Assembly: GCF_900188295.1 (NCBI RefSeq)
Contig: NZ_FZNM01000001.1
Span: 248,001 to 312,000, forward strand
Direction of reading: 5' to 3'
Source: Paracoccus sediminis
Lineage (GTDB): Bacteria > Pseudomonadota > Alphaproteobacteria > Rhodobacterales > Rhodobacteraceae
DNA: 64,000 nt
Position 1 is the stretch's first letter; the number at the start of each line of letters is the position of its first letter. The notes beneath the pieces are model-generated. The model saw only the letters and a program-made list of their open reading frames with translations, had not been told where the DNA came from and ran no database searches. Shown here in pieces: positions 27,653 to 37,542 of this stretch. A program made the position numbers and the translations under genes.

Positions 27653-27653
<1 letters not shown>
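27159..27653 (-). CDS. DUF2244 membrane protein, downstream of ctaD
   Basis: 164 residues with two adjacent membrane helices (about residues 33-72) and a C-terminal soluble part holding RREPGG-like IRRDPGG, TNSYWLRA and EIELGVFLTPDER, the typical DUF2244 pattern. DUF2244 genes often sit next to oxidase genes in alphaproteobacteria; a role in oxidase assembly is only a guess. The start overlaps the ctaD stop (TGATG). A very stable hairpin (27609-27630) lies within its first 15 codons. Confidence 0.85.
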
Positions 27654-29341
<1,688 letters not shown>

Positions 29342-29478
29342 TCAGATACAGTGATCCGGTCCGGCAGACCGGCAATTGCTTTGGGCCGTTCTAGACCAGC
29401 CGTGCCGACCCGGCAATGCCCTAAAGGACGGCGCAGGCGCAGCGTTTGGTCGCAGGCGCCACACGCCGAGGTTGCGTG

Positions 29479-29916
29479 TCAGCGATAGACCAGCACCGGA
29501 ATCTTCGAATGCGTCAGGATCTTCGCGGTCTGGCTGCCCATCACCGCCGCCGCCACGCCGCGCCGCCCATGAGAGGCTATCGCAATCAGGTCGCATCCGT
29601 CGGCAAGGGCGGCGTCGATGATCGCCCGAGAGGGGTTGTCGTGCCAGAGGTGGCGGGTCTGCACCGACACCCCCGCCGCCGATCCCTTGTCGCAGGCGGC
29701 CTTCAGGATCTTTTGCGCATGAGCCGTGGCATCGCTGTCATAGCTGGCGCGGGTGCCTTCCACCTGCATCGTGCCGGTGCTGAGAATATGAAACGGTCCG
29801 GTCACGGTAACGACCGTCACGTCGGCGTTCGTCGCCCCCGCCAGGGCAATGCCCTTGTCCACCGCCTGCGTCGCAAGATCCGACCCGTCGGTCGGGATCA
29901 GGATATGCCTGAACAT
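29479..29916 (-). CDS. Universal stress protein (UspA family), FnrL-linked
   Basis: 145 residues, a single Usp domain: the N-terminal HILIPTDGSDLATQAVDKG and the C-terminal ATP-binding loop reading GSHGRRGVAAAVMGSQTAKIL, close to the G-2x-G-9x-G(S/T) pattern, so ATP binding is likely. It has a strong SD (GGAGGACGACG). The gene lies between cycA and ctaD on the same strand, behind the cycA terminator hairpin and an FNR-type box. This points to induction at low oxygen, as known for several Usp genes. A gap of 149 bases to ctaD holds the ctaD promoter region. Confidence 0.9.
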   Translation of the reverse strand: MFRHILIPTDGSDLATQAVDKGIALAGATNADVTVVTVTGPFHILSTGTMQVEGTRASYDSDATAHAQKILKAACDKGSAAGVSVQTRHLWHDNPSRAIIDAALADGCDLIAIASHGRRGVAAAVMGSQTAKILTHSKIPVLVYR

Positions 29917-30002
29917 CGTCGTCCTCCGATGATGCGACCGTGCGAAGGGGTGGCGACGGCCGGGTTGCGGGGACAGGGTGGCATGGGGCCGGACATGCCG
30001 GA

Positions 30003-30016
30003 ATGATCTGAATCAA
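30003..30016 (-). promoter_or_regulatory. FNR/FnrL box upstream of usp
   Basis: Minus-strand TTGAT-TCAG-ATCAT matches nine of the ten fixed positions of the FNR consensus TTGAT-N4-ATCAA. It is 86 bases before the usp start and directly after the cycA terminator hairpin, a good position for an activator site. Confidence 0.65.
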
Positions 30017-30018
30017 GC

Positions 30019-30044
30019 GGGGCCGGTCCCATCGGACCGGCCCC
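30019..30044 (-). terminator. cycA terminator hairpin
   Basis: Perfect 11-bp stem GGGGCCGGTCC/GGACCGGCCCC with a four-base loop, 25 bases after the cycA stop on the minus strand. It lacks a clear U-tract but is the strongest hairpin in this gap. Confidence 0.65.
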
Positions 30045-30069
30045 GTATCGGCATCGGGCGCGGCCTGCG

Positions 30070-30498
30070 TTATTGTGCCGCAGGCGAGGCGCTGGCCAGG
30101 TAGGCGGCGATATCGGCCTGCCCCTTGTTCAGCTTGAAGGTCATCTTCGTGCGCGCCGACGAATCGCCGGTCTTTTCCTGAACGAACTTGTTGGGGTCGG
30201 TGATGTAGGCCGCCAGATCCTCGGGCGTCCAGACCTCGCCCGAGTCCTTGAGCGCGATCAGCGCGTCGGAATAGTTGTAGCCTTCCTGGCTGCCGGCCGG
30301 CCGGCCCATCACGCCGTACAGGTTTGGTCCGACCGCACCGCCCTTGACCACATCCTCGCCTTCGGGCGACTGGATCATGTGGCAGGCTTTGCATTTGCGG
30401 AATTCTTTCTCGCCAGCGGCCGCATCGCCGGCTTCCTGCGCCAGGACGGGTGTGGCCAAGGCGGCACTCAACAGGGCGCCGATGATCGCAAATCTCAT
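30070..30498 (-). CDS. cycA: Cytochrome c550 (class I c-type cytochrome)
   Basis: 142 residues. The signal peptide (residues 1-20, ending VLA) directs it to the periplasm. Haem attachment is C36-K-A-C39-H40, and the distal ligand is Met119 in RTKMTF. The sequence is close in pattern to P. denitrificans c550 (EKEFxKCKACH, GPNLYGV, EKTGDSxAxTKMTFKL). It shuttles electrons from the bc1 complex to the aa3 oxidase, whose subunit I gene lies downstream on the same strand with a usp gene in between. The start at 30498 gives the signal peptide directly. Confidence 0.95.
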   Translation of the reverse strand: MRFAIIGALLSAALATPVLAQEAGDAAAGEKEFRKCKACHMIQSPEGEDVVKGGAVGPNLYGVMGRPAGSQEGYNYSDALIALKDSGEVWTPEDLAAYITDPNKFVQEKTGDSSARTKMTFKLNKGQADIAAYLASASPAAQ

Positions 30499-30573
30499 TA
30501 CTTTCCTCGCTTTTCCAACAGGATTGGAAATCCCGCAGGATTTTTACAAGGAAGATCGAGCATTTGCCAGCCG

Positions 30574-31245
30574 TCAGAAGGTCGCATTCGACAAATGTGA
30601 TGGGCCGAAGATGGCGTCGAACCGGTGGCGCAGGGCCAGATCCAGATCCGTCATGCCGACGGGCAGGCCCAGATCGATCAGGCTGGTGACGCCGTGCCCG
30701 CTGATCCCGCAGGGCACGATGCCCGCATAATGGGACAGGTCGGGTTCGACGTTGATGGCGATGCCGTGAAAGCTGACCCAGCGGCGCAGCTTGACCCCGA
30801 TGGCCGCGATCTTGTCGTCACGGACGCTGCCGTCGGGCAGGGGCGCCTTGTCGGGACGCGGCACCCAGACGCCCACGCGCCCTTCGCGGACCACGCCGGC
30901 CACGCCGAATTCGGACAGCGCGGCGATGACCCAGGCCTCCAGCCTGCCGACGAAGGCGCGCACGTCGCGGCCGCGCCGGTTCAGATCCAGCATGACATAG
31001 ACGATCCGCTGGCCCGGCCCGTGATAGGTGTATTGCCCCCCCCGCCCGGCGGCATGGACGGGAAAGCGCGCGTCCAGCAGGTCGGCGTCCCTGGCGCTGG
31101 TGCCTGCGGTATAAAGCGGGGGGTGTTCGACCAGCCAGACGGCCTCGGCCGCGCGGCCGTCATGGATCGCGGCCACCCGCGCCTCCATCACGGCCAGGGC
31201 CGCGTCGTAATCGGTCAGCCCGTCCGTCGTGATCCAGTCCACCAT
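30574..31245 (-). CDS. lipB: Octanoyltransferase LipB
   Basis: 223 residues from ATG 31245. An in-frame GTG at 31338 would add 31 residues but lacks an SD and family similarity. It moves the octanoyl group from acyl carrier protein to lipoyl domains, the first step of lipoate synthesis. Motifs: [26 protein letters not shown] (substrate pocket), the catalytic Lys in [12 protein letters not shown] and the catalytic Cys in [14 protein letters not shown]. It lies between cycA and tRNA-Leu. No clear SD precedes the chosen start. Confidence 0.94.
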   Translation of the reverse strand: MVDWITTDGLTDYDAALAVMEARVAAIHDGRAAEAVWLVEHPPLYTAGTSARDADLLDARFPVHAAGRGGQYTYHGPGQRIVYVMLDLNRRGRDVRAFVGRLEAWVIAALSEFGVAGVVREGRVGVWVPRPDKAPLPDGSVRDDKIAAIGVKLRRWVSFHGIAINVEPDLSHYAGIVPCGISGHGVTSLIDLGLPVGMTDLDLALRHRFDAIFGPSHLSNATF

Positions 31246-31347
31246 GGATGCGGTCTGGACCGGCGCGCGGGGATCGTCAAGCGGGCGCACAGAAACCCCC
31301 TTTTCAATCCCACCGGCCTCGGCTATCACCCGCCGCACTGCCCGGAT

Positions 31348-31434
31348 GCGGTCGTGGCGGAATTGGTAGACGCGCAGCGTTGAGGTCGCTGTTCCTTAAC
31401 CGGAGTGGAAGTTCGAGTCTTCTCGACCGCACCA
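31348..31434 (+). tRNA. tRNA-Leu (anticodon GAG)
   Basis: 87 nt including an encoded CCA. The acceptor stem GCGGTCG/CGACCGC is perfect. The anticodon stem-loop CAGCG-TTGAGGT-CGCTG places GAG at 34-36, reading CUC/CUU. A long variable arm and a T-loop GTTCGAGTC confirm a class II Leu tRNA. It lies divergently from lipB and 62 bases before ugd. Confidence 0.96.
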
Positions 31435-31496
31435 TCCTTCCCTTACATCGTCATCGTGGCAAAATCGGGCGCAGCCCATTGCGGAACGAGGATGCG

Positions 31497-32666
31497 ATGA
31501 AGATTGCCGTTGCCGGTCTCGGCTATGTGGGTTTGTCGAACGCGGTGCTGCTGGCGCAGCATTCCACGGTGGTGGCGCTGGACATCGACGAGGCCCGCGT
31601 GGCGGCCGTCACTGCCCGCCAAAGCCCCATCGAGGATGCCGACATCGTCCGTTTCCTGGCGGAACGTCCGCTTGACCTGACCGCGACCACCGAAGCGCGG
31701 CTGGCGCTGTCAGGCGCCGATTTCGTGATCGTCGCCACGCCCACCAATTACGATCCGCGCACCAACGGGTTTGACACCACCTCGGTCGAGGCGGTGATCG
31801 CGCTGGCCCGCCGCCACGCCCCCACCACGCCGATCATCGTCAAGTCCACGGTTCCGGTGGGCTTCACCAGTCGCCTCCGGTCCGAGACCGGGTTCAACGG
31901 CATCATCTTCTCTCCCGAATTCCTGCGCGAGGGGCTGGCGCTGCACGACAACCTTTATCCCAGCCGCATCGTGGTGGGTGACAAGGGCGAGGCCGCGCGC
32001 CGGTTCGCGGATCTGCTGGCCAGGGGCGCGATCGCCCAGGACGTCCCGGTCCTGTTCACCGATTCGACCGAGGCCGAGGCTATCAAGCTGTTTGCCAACA
32101 CGTTCCTGGCGATGCGCGTGGCCTATTTCAACGAACTGGACAGCTATGCTTTGATGCACGGTCTGGATCCGCGCGCCATCATCCAAGGCGTGGGGCTGGA
32201 TCCGCGCGTGGGCGATTACTACAACAACCCGTCCTTCGGGTATGGCGGATACTGTCTGCCCAAGGATACCAAGCAGTTGCTGGCGAATTATTCGGCGGTG
32301 CCGCAGAACCTGATCGCGGCCATCGTGGAATCGAACCGCACGCGCAAGGATTTCATCGCCGACCAGATCATCGCCCGCAATCCCCGCACGGTGGGGGTCT
32401 ATCGCCTGGTGATGAAGGAAGGGTCGGACAATTTCCGCGACAGCGCCATCCAGGGGATCATGAAGCGGATCAAGGCCAAGGGCATCGCCTGCGTCGTCTA
32501 TGAACCGGCGCTGGACGCCGACGATTTCTTTCATTCGCCGGTCGAACGGGATCTGGACGCCTTCAAGGCCAAATCCGACCTGATAATCGCCAACCGCCGC
32601 CACGACGACCTGGCCGATGTCGCGGACAAGCTGTTCACCCGCGACCTGCTCCAGCGCGACACCTGA
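31497..32666 (+). CDS. ugd: UDP-glucose/nucleotide-sugar 6-dehydrogenase
   Basis: 389 residues, the short UGDH form. It oxidises a UDP-sugar twice with NAD+, typically to UDP-glucuronate for surface polysaccharides. The N-terminal Rossmann motif is [11 protein letters not shown]. The catalytic Cys is in [12 protein letters not shown], with the base contributed by [18 protein letters not shown]. The C-terminal UDP-binding domain ends normally. ATG 31497 follows GAACGAGGATGCG. rsmB starts six bases after its stop, so the two may be co-transcribed, although their functions are unrelated. Confidence 0.92.
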   Translation: MKIAVAGLGYVGLSNAVLLAQHSTVVALDIDEARVAAVTARQSPIEDADIVRFLAERPLDLTATTEARLALSGADFVIVATPTNYDPRTNGFDTTSVEAVIALARRHAPTTPIIVKSTVPVGFTSRLRSETGFNGIIFSPEFLREGLALHDNLYPSRIVVGDKGEAARRFADLLARGAIAQDVPVLFTDSTEAEAIKLFANTFLAMRVAYFNELDSYALMHGLDPRAIIQGVGLDPRVGDYYNNPSFGYGGYCLPKDTKQLLANYSAVPQNLIAAIVESNRTRKDFIADQIIARNPRTVGVYRLVMKEGSDNFRDSAIQGIMKRIKAKGIACVVYEPALDADDFFHSPVERDLDAFKAKSDLIIANRRHDDLADVADKLFTRDLLQRDT

Positions 32667-32672
32667 GCGCCG

Positions 32673-33815
32673 ATGACGCCCGGCGCTCGCATATCGGCCG
32701 CGATCGAGGTTCTGGACCGCATCCTGGCGGGCCAGCCTGCCGAACAGGCGCTGCTGCGGTGGTCGCGCGCCAGCCGGTTCGCGGGATCGGGCGATCGGGC
32801 GGCGGTGCGCGATCTGGTGTTCGACGCGCTGCGCTGCCGGACCAGCCATGCGGCCCTTGGCGGCGCGCTGACCGGACGGGGCCTGATGATCGGCGGGCTG
32901 ATTGCCGCCGGGCGTGATCCAGGAACGCTGTTCACGGGCGAAGGTCATGCGCCGCCGCCCCTGGCCCCGGACGAAGGGAACGGTTCCGCGGATGGCCGGT
33001 CCGATATCCCCGACTGGATCCGGCCGTTGTGGGATCGGTCCCTGGGGGACCAGGCGGCCGCGGTGGCGCAGGCGATGCGGCATCGGGCGCCCGTCTGGCT
33101 GCGGGTCAATATGGTCAAGGCCACGCCGGCCGAGGCGGTTGCGGTTCTTGGCGACGATTCCATCGCCGCCGTGCCCGATCCGCGTCTTCCGACCGCCCTG
33201 AGGGTGATGGAAAACGAACGCCGCCTGACGCAAAGCCATGCCTATCGGAACGGGTTGGTCGAATTGCAGGATCTGTCGCCGCAACTGGCCTGCGCGGCTT
33301 TGCCGGTCGGGCCGGGGATGCGCGTTCTGGATTATTGCGCAGGCGGCGGCGGCAAGAGCCTGGCCATCGCCGGGCAGGCGGACGGCCTGATTCTGGTGGC
33401 CCATGACGCCGATCCCGCCCGGATGCGGGATCTGCCGCGACGGGCCGAACGGGCAGGGGTCAAGGTGCACATCGATTCCTCTCCATCGGGCAGTTTCGAT
33501 CTGGCGATCGCCGACGTGCCCTGTTCGGGTTCGGGAACATGGCGCCGCGCGCCGGATGCCAAGTGGCGCCTGACGGACGCCGACCTTTGCGCCCTGCTGT
33601 CGGTCCAGGCGGCGATCCTGCGCAAGGCGGCGGCGCGGGTCCGTCCGGGGGGGCATCTCGCCTACATGACCTGCTCGGTTCTGGACGCGGAAAACGACGG
33701 TCAGGTGCGGGCGTTCCTGGGCGATGACCCCGGTTTTTCGCAGATGGCACGTCATCTGTGGACGCCGCTGGACGGCGGCGACGGGTTCTTCCTGTCCCTG
33801 CTGGTCCGCAGATGA
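32673..33815 (+). CDS. rsmB: RsmB-type rRNA/RNA (cytosine-5) methyltransferase
   Basis: 380 residues. An N-terminal NusB-like helical region (about 1-75) is followed by the SAM-dependent methyltransferase domain. SAM loop: VLDYCAGGGGKSLA. The two cysteines of the m5C mechanism are in ADVPCSGSGTWRR (release Cys) and YMTCSVLDAEN (nucleophile). The family includes RsmB (C967 of 16S rRNA); other RNA targets cannot be excluded. Its stop overlaps an in-frame upstream ATG of the cckA reading frame (ATGA). Confidence 0.87.
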   Translation: MTPGARISAAIEVLDRILAGQPAEQALLRWSRASRFAGSGDRAAVRDLVFDALRCRTSHAALGGALTGRGLMIGGLIAAGRDPGTLFTGEGHAPPPLAPDEGNGSADGRSDIPDWIRPLWDRSLGDQAAAVAQAMRHRAPVWLRVNMVKATPAEAVAVLGDDSIAAVPDPRLPTALRVMENERRLTQSHAYRNGLVELQDLSPQLACAALPVGPGMRVLDYCAGGGGKSLAIAGQADGLILVAHDADPARMRDLPRRAERAGVKVHIDSSPSGSFDLAIADVPCSGSGTWRRAPDAKWRLTDADLCALLSVQAAILRKAAARVRPGGHLAYMTCSVLDAENDGQVRAFLGDDPGFSQMARHLWTPLDGGDGFFLSLLVRR

Positions 33816-33830
33816 GGCTCTGCCGGGCCA

Positions 33831-33845
33831 TTAACGCTATCTTAA
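33831..33845 (+). promoter_or_regulatory. CtrA box upstream of cckA
   Basis: TTAAC-GCTATC-TTAA, the full TTAA-N7-TTAA core. It lies 51 bases before the preferred cckA start and between two candidate start codons, which argues for the downstream start. It would place cckA under control of the regulator it activates. Confidence 0.6.
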
Positions 33846-33895
33846 GGTCTGTGCCGCTATCCAGAATCCTTGACAGCATGAAAAGGGCTTGGCGC

Positions 33896-35980
33896 ATGAC
33901 GTTCGGGGATACGCAATCGGCCTTGTCGCGCAACGCCGCAGTGGCGCTGCCCTTGCTGATGTTTCCGGTGGCGGTTTCGGCCATTGTCGCCCTGGCGGCA
34001 CCGCAAAGCAATTATGGCGCCGTGGCCCTGGTGGTCGGAACGGTCGCGGTGGCCTGGTATATCCTGGGCGGCGTCATCTCGCTGGGGTATGTTCTGGACC
34101 GGCTGGCGGCGCGGCGGGCGCTGGCCGCGATCCGGCACGAGGTCGCGGCGGCACCCGATCCGGTCTGGATCTGCGATTCCGACGGGCTGGTGATGATGCA
34201 GAACGATGCATCCCGCACCGGCTTCGGCGATATCGCGGGCCAGAACATCCTGCGCGTGATGTCTGAACTGCGGGCCGACGCGGCCGAGGATCTGGCGGCG
34301 CTGGTGCGCCGCGCGGGCTATGCGGGCTGCGCCGATCTGGCGCTGGGGACGGGCGATACGCTGACTGTCAGCCGGGCCGAGGATGCGCCCCTGCAGATCT
34401 GGTCCTATCATCGCCAGGGCGCCGCGATCCCCCCGTCCCCGATCGACGATGACCCCCAGGACGCCGACGATTTCGAGGCTATACCCGTGGCCCTGCTGCG
34501 CATCACGCCCGGCGGCCACATCCGCCGCGCCAATGCCGCCGCGCGCAGGCTGCTGGGCAATCGCCTGCCCGAGGGGTCCGAGCCTGTGCATGTCGGTACC
34601 CTTCTGGACGGGCCGGGCCGGGCCATCGGCGAATGGATCGCCGAAACCCATGCCGCGCGCCGCACCGAAAGCCGGGGCGAGGTGTTGCGCCTGCGGTCCC
34701 CCGACGATGCCGCCAGGGAACAGCATTTCCAGGTGACGCTGGCCATGGATCCGGTGGAACAGGCGGGCCTGATCGCCGTGCTGCACGACGCCAGCGCGCT
34801 GAAAACCCTGGAGGCGCAGTTCGTGCAAAGCCAGAAGATGCAGGCCATCGGACAGCTCGCAGGCGGGGTCGCGCATGATTTCAACAACCTGCTGACGGCG
34901 ATCCGCGGCCATTGCGACCTGCTAATGCTGCGCCACGACAAGGGCGATCCCGATTATGCGGATCTGGACCAGATCGGACAGAACGCCAACCGCGCCGCCG
35001 CCCTGGTGGGCCAGCTCTTGGCCTTCTCCCGTCGCCAGCAGCTGAAGCTGGAAACGCTGGATCCGCGCGACGTGCTGGCGGAACTGACCCATCTTCTGAA
35101 CCGCCTGGTGGGGGAAAAGATCACGCTGACCATTACTCACGACCCGGTTCTGCGCGCGATCCGCGCCGACAAGCGGCAGTTGGAACAGGTCATTATGAAT
35201 CTGGTCGTGAATGCGCGCGACGCGATGACGTCGGGCGGCACCATCGAGATCTGCACCGATGTCGAACGGATCGGCGGGGATGGCTCGCGCGGCAAGGTGT
35301 CCCTGCCCAAGGGCGATTATCTGCGCATCCGCGTCACCGACGAGGGCTGCGGCATCGAGCCGGCCCTGCTGGACAAGATCTTCGAGCCGTTCTTCACCAC
35401 CAAGCGCGTGGGCGAGGGCACCGGGCTTGGCCTGTCCACGGCCTATGGCATCGTCAAGCAGACCGGCGGCTATATCTTCTGCGACAGCGAGGTCGGCAAG
35501 GGCACCTGCTTCTCGCTGTATTTTCCGGCCCAGGCAGGAAGGGCGCCGGCAGCCCGTCCCGCTCCGGCCCCGGCCCCCGTTCCCCATTCCGAACGTCGCG
35601 CGACCGTTCTGCTGGTCGAGGACGAGGCGCCCGTCCGCGCCTTCGCCGCCCGCGCCCTGCGCCTGAAGGGCTATGACGTTCACGAGGCCGCCAGCGCCGA
35701 GGAGGCCTTGTCCGTGCTGGAAGGCACGCTTGCCGTGGACATCTTCGTGACCGATGTCGTCATGCCCGGCATGGACGGCCCGACCTGGGTCCGCATGGCC
35801 TTGCAGGACCGGCCCGGAACCAGGGTGATCTTCGTATCCGGCTATACCGAGGACATCTTCGGGGAGGGCCATGCCCCGATCGAGAACGCGACCTTTCTGG
35901 CCAAGCCCTTTACCCTGAACGAACTGGCGCAATGCGTCGCCCGGCAATTGCAGGATCCGCCGCGCCGCCCGGATGCATGA
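33896..35980 (+). CDS. cckA: Hybrid sensor histidine kinase CckA
   Basis: 694 residues from ATG 33896 (SD AAAAGGG); in-frame ATGs at 33878 and 33812 are alternatives. Two membrane helices (about 16-36, 42-66) are followed by two PAS-like regions (about 85-165, 195-300). The HisKA domain has the phospho-His H327 in GGVAHDFNNLL, and the HATPase domain has N, G1 and G2 boxes (NLVVNARDAM, DEGCGIEP, GTGLGLSTAYG). The C-terminal receiver has D620 in VTDVVMPGMDG. This order is that of CckA, which signals through ChpT to CtrA in the alphaproteobacterial cell cycle. The following recA is consistent with its usual location. Confidence 0.92.
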   Translation: MTFGDTQSALSRNAAVALPLLMFPVAVSAIVALAAPQSNYGAVALVVGTVAVAWYILGGVISLGYVLDRLAARRALAAIRHEVAAAPDPVWICDSDGLVMMQNDASRTGFGDIAGQNILRVMSELRADAAEDLAALVRRAGYAGCADLALGTGDTLTVSRAEDAPLQIWSYHRQGAAIPPSPIDDDPQDADDFEAIPVALLRITPGGHIRRANAAARRLLGNRLPEGSEPVHVGTLLDGPGRAIGEWIAETHAARRTESRGEVLRLRSPDDAAREQHFQVTLAMDPVEQAGLIAVLHDASALKTLEAQFVQSQKMQAIGQLAGGVAHDFNNLLTAIRGHCDLLMLRHDKGDPDYADLDQIGQNANRAAALVGQLLAFSRRQQLKLETLDPRDVLAELTHLLNRLVGEKITLTITHDPVLRAIRADKRQLEQVIMNLVVNARDAMTSGGTIEICTDVERIGGDGSRGKVSLPKGDYLRIRVTDEGCGIEPALLDKIFEPFFTTKRVGEGTGLGLSTAYGIVKQTGGYIFCDSEVGKGTCFSLYFPAQAGRAPAARPAPAPAPVPHSERRATVLLVEDEAPVRAFAARALRLKGYDVHEAASAEEALSVLEGTLAVDIFVTDVVMPGMDGPTWVRMALQDRPGTRVIFVSGYTEDIFGEGHAPIENATFLAKPFTLNELAQCVARQLQDPPRRPDA

Positions 35981-36082
35981 ACGGTTTGTTAAGGATTGAT
36001 CGTTCAGCATGGTTAAGAAAATGCGAATCGCGGCAGCGGTTTGCGCTTGAAAAGAGTGGTCCGAACGCGCATCTATCCACAG

Positions 36083-36097
36083 GAACAAGAAGTGAAC
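36083..36097 (+). promoter_or_regulatory. SOS (LexA) box of recA
   Basis: GAAC-AAGAAGT-GAAC is a perfect alphaproteobacterial LexA operator (GAAC-N7-GAAC), 62 bases before the recA start. It implies DNA-damage induction of recA. Confidence 0.85.
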
Positions 36098-36159
36098 ATC
36101 AACCTCCGGGGCCGGCCGATTGCCGTGTCGGCCGGGCTGTGAAATAACGGTGAGGACAT

Positions 36160-37230
36160 ATGGCACAGGCGAGCATCTTCGACATGAACGACAAGCGAAG
36201 CGCGGACAAGCAGAAGGCGCTGGACAGCGCCCTTGCCCAGATCGAACGCCAGTTCGGCAAGGGTTCGATCATGAAGCTGGGCAAGGACAATCCCGTGGCC
36301 GAGATCGAGGCGACCTCGACCGGATCGCTGGGCCTCGACATCGCCCTTGGCATCGGCGGGCTGCCCAAGGGCCGCATCATCGAGATCTTCGGGCCGGAAA
36401 GCTCGGGCAAGACGACGCTGACGCTGCATGTCGTGGCCGAGGAACAGAAGAAGGGCGGCGTCTGCGCCTTTGTCGATGCAGAGCACGCCCTGGATCCGCA
36501 ATATGCCCGCAAGCTGGGCGTGAACCTGGACGAACTGCTGATAAGCCAGCCCGACACGGGCGAACAGGCGCTGGAGATCGTGGACACGCTGGTACGATCC
36601 GGCGCGGTCAGCCTGGTCGTCGTGGATTCGGTCGCGGCGCTGACGCCGAAATCGGAAATCGAAGGCGACATGGGCGACATGCAGATGGGCAGCCAGGCCC
36701 GCCTGATGAGCCAGGCGATGCGCAAGCTGACGGCCAGCATCGGGCGCAGCAACTGCATGGTGATCTTCATCAACCAGATCCGCATGAAGATCGGCGTCAT
36801 GTTCGGAAACCCGGAAACGACGACCGGCGGCAACGCGTTGAAATTCTATGCCTCGGTCCGGTTGGACATCCGCCGCACCGGCGCCGTCAAGGACCGCGAC
36901 GAGGTGATCGGCAACACCACCCGCGTCAAGGTCGTCAAGAACAAGGTCGCGCCGCCCTTCCGCCAGGTCGAATTCGACATCATGTATGGCGAAGGCATCA
37001 GCAAGGTCGGCGAGTTGATCGACCTTGGCGTCAAGGCCGGCGTGGTCGAGAAATCGGGCGCCTGGTATTCCTATGGCGACGAGCGGATCGGCCAGGGGCG
37101 GGAAAATGCCAAGCAGTTCCTTCGCGACAACCCCGACCGGGCCAATGAGATCGAGGACAAAATCCGTGCCAGCCATGGCCTGGAGTTTGGGGTCGAGCCG
37201 GGCGAGGATGAAAGCCTGACCGAAGAATGA
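36160..37230 (+). CDS. recA: Recombinase RecA
   Basis: 356 residues. The ATP-dependent strand-exchange protein and LexA co-protease. Walker A is GPESSGKT at 78-85, Walker B is [10 protein letters not shown], and the L2 region [26 protein letters not shown] is intact (named in part only). An acidic C-tail ([10 protein letters not shown]) is present. SD GTGAGGA before ATG 36160. Regulated by the LexA box at 36083. A strong hairpin terminator follows. Confidence 0.98.
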   Translation: MAQASIFDMNDKRSADKQKALDSALAQIERQFGKGSIMKLGKDNPVAEIEATSTGSLGLDIALGIGGLPKGRIIEIFGPESSGKTTLTLHVVAEEQKKGGVCAFVDAEHALDPQYARKLGVNLDELLISQPDTGEQALEIVDTLVRSGAVSLVVVDSVAALTPKSEIEGDMGDMQMGSQARLMSQAMRKLTASIGRSNCMVIFINQIRMKIGVMFGNPETTTGGNALKFYASVRLDIRRTGAVKDRDEVIGNTTRVKVVKNKVAPPFRQVEFDIMYGEGISKVGELIDLGVKAGVVEKSGAWYSYGDERIGQGRENAKQFLRDNPDRANEIEDKIRASHGLEFGVEPGEDESLTEE

Positions 37231-37251
37231 TCGCACCCGCAGCATGATGGG

Positions 37252-37283
37252 AAAGGGGCGCGCCAAACGGCTGCGCCCCTTTT
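37252..37283. terminator. Bidirectional terminator after recA
   Basis: AAAGGGGCGC and GCGCCCCTTTT pair around a 10-12-base loop, giving a stem flanked by an A-run and a T-run. It serves recA on the plus strand and the convergent small membrane peptide gene on the minus strand. Confidence 0.8.
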
Positions 37284-37298
37284 CCCCTGCCGATCGGT

Positions 37299-37385
37299 CT
37301 AGAAGATGAGGGACAGGATCCCGATCACCACCAGCAGGCCGATGATGAAGATGATGCCGACGGTTCCGCCGATGAATTTGAGCAT
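37299..37385 (-). CDS. 28-residue hydrophobic membrane peptide
   Basis: A very short gene with an excellent SD (GAAGGAGAAATTCAC before ATG 37385). The product is one hydrophobic helix, with Gly and Ile dominant: MLKFIGGTVG, then IIFIIGLLVVIGILSLIF. It ends 13 bases from the recA terminator. It is predicted to sit in the inner membrane as a single-pass peptide. No family is recognised. SD strength, the helix and the shared terminator support a real gene; length alone would not. Confidence 0.55.
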   Translation of the reverse strand: MLKFIGGTVGIIFIIGLLVVIGILSLIF

Positions 37386-37542
37386 GTGAATTTCTCCTTC
37401 TGTGCAGGGGTAACGGACGCTGCCGAAACTTGTTCCGTATCCGTCGCCGGGGCATAGCCATCGCTGGACAGGGCGTCGCGTGCCCGATAGACCAAGCCGG
37501 CCCGGTCCCATCCGGTTCGCGATCCAGCTATGAAGGCCCGCC

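Noticed and set aside
31348..31434. tRNA-Leu as an attachment site for an island
   Set aside because: No integrase, no repeated tRNA 3' end and no change in base composition on either side.
35985..36020. Two TTAA half-sites after cckA as a CtrA box
   Set aside because: They are about 20 bases apart, not 7, so they do not form a full site.
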